In this document: positions 61,942 through 64,000 of the stretch, piece after piece
How the letters are laid out: every line of letters begins with the position of its first letter
Position numbering within the stretch: position 1 is the first letter of the stretch
Assembly: GCF_017357865.1 (NCBI RefSeq)
Contig: NZ_CP060096.1
Span: 1-64,000, forward strand
Length of the DNA stretch: 64,000 nt
Direction: 5' to 3'
Origin: Aceticella autotrophica
Lineage (GTDB): Bacteria > Bacillota > Thermoanaerobacteria > Thermoanaerobacterales > Thermoanaerobacteraceae
Translations under genes and position numbers: made by a program
Notes under the pieces: generated by a model
Database searches by the model: none
What the model was told of the DNA's origin: nothing
Seen by the model: only the letters and a program-made list of their open reading frames with translations

Positions 61942-62907
61942 ATGTATAGGATATACGGGCATGAAAAGATGGTTTCTTTATTTGAAAAAATTATTGCTGC
62001 AGGGAAGATAGCAAATGCATATCTGTATTTAGGCGAGGAGGGTTTAGGGAAAGAGTTCATGGCAAAATATTTTGCTATGATGGTAAATTGTCGTGGAAAT
62101 AGGAAAAAACCATGTTATGAATGTTCCTCCTGTATTCAGATGCTGTCAGGGAATCAGCCTGATATATTTATTATTAAGCCTGTTGGAAATTCTATAAAAG
62201 TTGAAGAAATCAGGAGCAAAGTTATTGATAAAATCTATATAAAACCTTATGAATCAAATAAAAAGATTTTTATTATCATAGAAGCAGAGAAGATGACACA
62301 GCAGGCACAAAATTGTATTTTAAAAACCTTAGAAGAACCATCTTCATATGGGCTTTTCATATTGACTGCATCAAAAATGGAAGGATTATTACCGACTGTT
62401 ATTTCCAGATGTTCGGTAATAAGGTTTAATAGGGTTGATGATGTTATAATAAAGAAATATCTTGAGGAAGAAAAGAAATTTTTGAAGGAAAAAGCAAAAG
62501 AATTTATACCGGTTATTCAGGGGAATTTTGGTATGGCAGATAAATTTTCCGATTTGGAATATATAAAAATGAGGGAAGATTTGTTTAAGCTTTTGTGTCA
62601 AATAATAACACAAAACAAATTGGAGGCATTGGATAGTTATCAATTTTTTGAAGAAAATAAAAACCGTATAAATGATATACTGGCAATAATGATGTCGTAT
62701 TTTAGAGATATTATGGTTTATAAATTTACAAAAGAACAGGAATTAATTAGAAATAAGGATATAATAAGTGATATAGAAGTTATGTCGCAAAAATTGACGG
62801 GATTTAGACTTAATAATATAATAAATGGGATAGAAAATATTAATGATAATTTAAAATCAAATATTAATTTTCAGCTGACTATAGAAGATTTTCTTTTAAA
62901 TCTTTAG
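61942..62907 (+). CDS. holB: DNA polymerase III delta' subunit
   Basis: HolB is the clamp-loader stator, homologous to DnaX. The 321-residue protein has a degenerate P-loop YLGEEGLGKEFMAKYFA (about 29-45), a zinc module CRGNRKKPCYECSSC (about 50-64), a weakened Walker B IFIIIEAEKMTQ (about 110) and ISRCSVIRFNRVD (about 154). The weak ATPase motifs fit delta' rather than gamma/tau. It lies between yaaR and ricT, as in B. subtilis. Confidence 0.94.
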   Translation: MYRIYGHEKMVSLFEKIIAAGKIANAYLYLGEEGLGKEFMAKYFAMMVNCRGNRKKPCYECSSCIQMLSGNQPDIFIIKPVGNSIKVEEIRSKVIDKIYIKPYESNKKIFIIIEAEKMTQQAQNCILKTLEEPSSYGLFILTASKMEGLLPTVISRCSVIRFNRVDDVIIKKYLEEEKKFLKEKAKEFIPVIQGNFGMADKFSDLEYIKMREDLFKLLCQIITQNKLEALDSYQFFEENKNRINDILAIMMSYFRDIMVYKFTKEQELIRNKDIISDIEVMSQKLTGFRLNNIINGIENINDNLKSNINFQLTIEDFLLNL

Positions 62908-62918
62908 GAGGAATTATT

Positions 62919-63794
62919 TTGTATACTGTTGTAGGTATTCGTTTTAAAAAAGCCGGTAAAATCTATTATTTTGAGCCAAATGACCTTTCTATAAAGGTTG
63001 GCGATAATGTTATTGTGGAAACGGCAAGAGGCATTGAATTTGGAGAAGTTGTAGTAGGCGAAAGGGAAGTAAAAGAAGAAGAAATTGTATTACCTTTAAA
63101 GAAGGTTTTGAGAATCGCATCAGATGAGGATACGGAACATTATAATAATAATAAGGCTTGTGAGATAGAGGCGTATAATATATGCTTGAAAAAAATCCAT
63201 GAACATGACCTTAATATGAAATTAATAGATGTTGAATACACTTTTGATAATAATAAGATTATATTTTACTTTATAGCAGATGGACGCATAGATTTTAGAG
63301 ACCTTGTTAAGGATTTAGCTTCAATATTTAAAACAAGGATTGAATTAAGACAAATAGGAGTACGTGATGAAGCCAAGATTATTGGAGGGCTTGGACCATG
63401 TGGCAGACCTCTTTGCTGTTCAACGTTTCTTGGTGATTTTGAGCCTGTTTCGATTAAGATGGCAAAGGACCAGAACCTGTCTTTAAACCCAACAAAAATT
63501 TCAGGTATTTGTGGAAGACTTATGTGCTGTTTGAAATATGAACAAGAAGTATATGAAGAAATAAGAGCCCAGCTTCCAGCTGTAGGCAGTATGATAAAAG
63601 TTAATGATAAGGAAATGAGAGTTGCAGAAGTCGATGTTGTAAGAAGAAAACTTAAGGTAAAGATGAAAAACGCCGAAGGCATAGAAATATTAAAAGAGTG
63701 TTCTCCGGAAGAAGTGGTTCTTATTGAAGATAAAAAAGATGACTATGCTGATATATATGAGGAAATATTAGGGAATGATTTAAAAACCGAATAA
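62919..63794 (+). CDS. ricT: RicT/YaaT, PSP1-domain regulator
   Basis: RicT is part of the RicT-RicA-RicF complex, which carries [4Fe-4S] clusters and activates RNase Y cleavage and developmental pathways in B. subtilis. The 291-residue protein has the PSP1 domain, with cysteine-rich GGLGPCGRPLCCSTFLGDF (about 152-170) and GICGRLMCCLKYEQEVYEE (about 191-209). The start is TTG 62919 after AGGAGGAA. It overlaps the left arm of the terminator that ends the yaaO-tmk-darA-yaaR-holB-ricT group. Confidence 0.96.
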   Translation: MYTVVGIRFKKAGKIYYFEPNDLSIKVGDNVIVETARGIEFGEVVVGEREVKEEEIVLPLKKVLRIASDEDTEHYNNNKACEIEAYNICLKKIHEHDLNMKLIDVEYTFDNNKIIFYFIADGRIDFRDLVKDLASIFKTRIELRQIGVRDEAKIIGGLGPCGRPLCCSTFLGDFEPVSIKMAKDQNLSLNPTKISGICGRLMCCLKYEQEVYEEIRAQLPAVGSMIKVNDKEMRVAEVDVVRRKLKVKMKNAEGIEILKECSPEEVVLIEDKKDDYADIYEEILGNDLKTE

Positions 63795-63829
63795 CAAAGA
63801 GTAATTCCTTCTTTTTATTCGGTTTTTTT
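63782..63829. terminator. Terminator after ricT
   Basis: AAAAACCGAATAA (63782-63794) pairs with TTATTCGGTTTTT (63815-63827), followed by more T. It lies between ricT and the converging partial gene, and could act both ways. Confidence 0.88.
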
Positions 63830-63850
63830 AAACAGGTTCTTTGCATATTT

Positions 63851-64000
63851 TTATTTGTACATTTCATTTTGTAAAAGTATTAATATCGGTGGTATAGCAT
63901 ATATGCTTAATGTTGCTGCGGCAACAATACCTGCGTCATTGAAAGCTAATGCAAAAAGCATTCCTATTGTACTTCCAAAAAATCCGTAATAAATATATTC
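63851..64000 (-). CDS. C-terminal end of a membrane protein, cut by the window edge
   Basis: On the minus strand an open frame enters from the right edge and stops at 63851-63853. The 49 visible residues are mostly hydrophobic and form one or two membrane helices around MLFALAFNDAGIVAAATLS and AIPPILILLQNEMYK. The LAFNDAGIVAAAT stretch looks conserved, but I cannot name the family. The start is outside the window. Confidence 0.8.
   Translation of the reverse strand, partial: EYIYYGFFGSTIGMLFALAFNDAGIVAAATLSIYAIPPILILLQNEMYK

Overview
The window is the replication-origin region of an AT-rich, low-GC Gram-positive, spore-forming anaerobe. It has the classic origin gene order (oriC, dnaA, dnaN, an S4-domain gene, recF, remB, gyrB, gyrA). 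Further right it carries the blocks that sit near the origin in Bacillus subtilis: SRP RNA, dnaX, ybaB, recR, yaaL, bofA, rrn; and yaaO, tmk, darA, yaaR, holB, ricT. The bofA gene, a DUF1657 gene and a YtvI-like protein point to a spore former. The [FeFe] hydrogenase points to a fermentative anaerobe. The rRNA genes are GC-rich inside an AT-rich chromosome and 16S V1 is expanded, which suggests a thermophilic clostridium of the Thermoanaerobacterium/Caldanaerobius type. This placement is inferred from memory of such sequences, not from a search.

Layout. 1-4890: oriC, with DnaA boxes on both sides of dnaA and a triplet tract before dnaN, then the replication operon. 4899-7000: murT-gatD on the minus strand (lipid II amidation). 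7000-11625: gyrB-gyrA behind two look-alike promoters. 11740-20965: a T-box-controlled branched-chain amino acid operon, ilvN-ilvC-leuA-leuC-leuD-leuB-ilvD-ilvB. 20946-24720: an FMN-riboswitch-controlled riboflavin operon, ribD-ribE-ribBA-ribH. 24719-29511: a YtvI-like permease, signal peptidase, serS, two tRNA-Ser and an LCP cell-wall ligase.

29680-38260 is the accessory part. It holds a coiled-coil protein, a glutamine-rich protein, tRNA-Arg(ACG), long GGGACGGTTC palindromes, a split sigma factor followed by a secreted SpoIID/LytB-domain protein and a BNR-propeller lipoprotein, decayed PTS and ABC-transporter genes, a MITE-like inverted repeat, a half-size ferritin-like protein, and a complete 1733-bp IS1202-type insertion sequence with a 17-bp target duplication. 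This is where new biology is most likely.

38380-45300 returns to conserved genes: tRNA-Arg(CCT), tadA, two more tRNA-Ser, SRP RNA, an HD-GYP protein lodged between SRP RNA and dnaX, then dnaX-ybaB-recR, yaaL, bofA and a DUF1657 gene. 45490-50996 is a complete rRNA operon with processing stems; heptad-repeat hairpins of one family extend both 16S V1 and 23S helix 45. After it come a short-chain reductase, a HycB-like ferredoxin with an [FeFe] hydrogenase, a pair of consensus DnaA boxes, yycJ, an ACT protein with hom-thrC-thrB, and the yaaO-to-ricT operon. The window ends inside a membrane protein gene on the minus strand.
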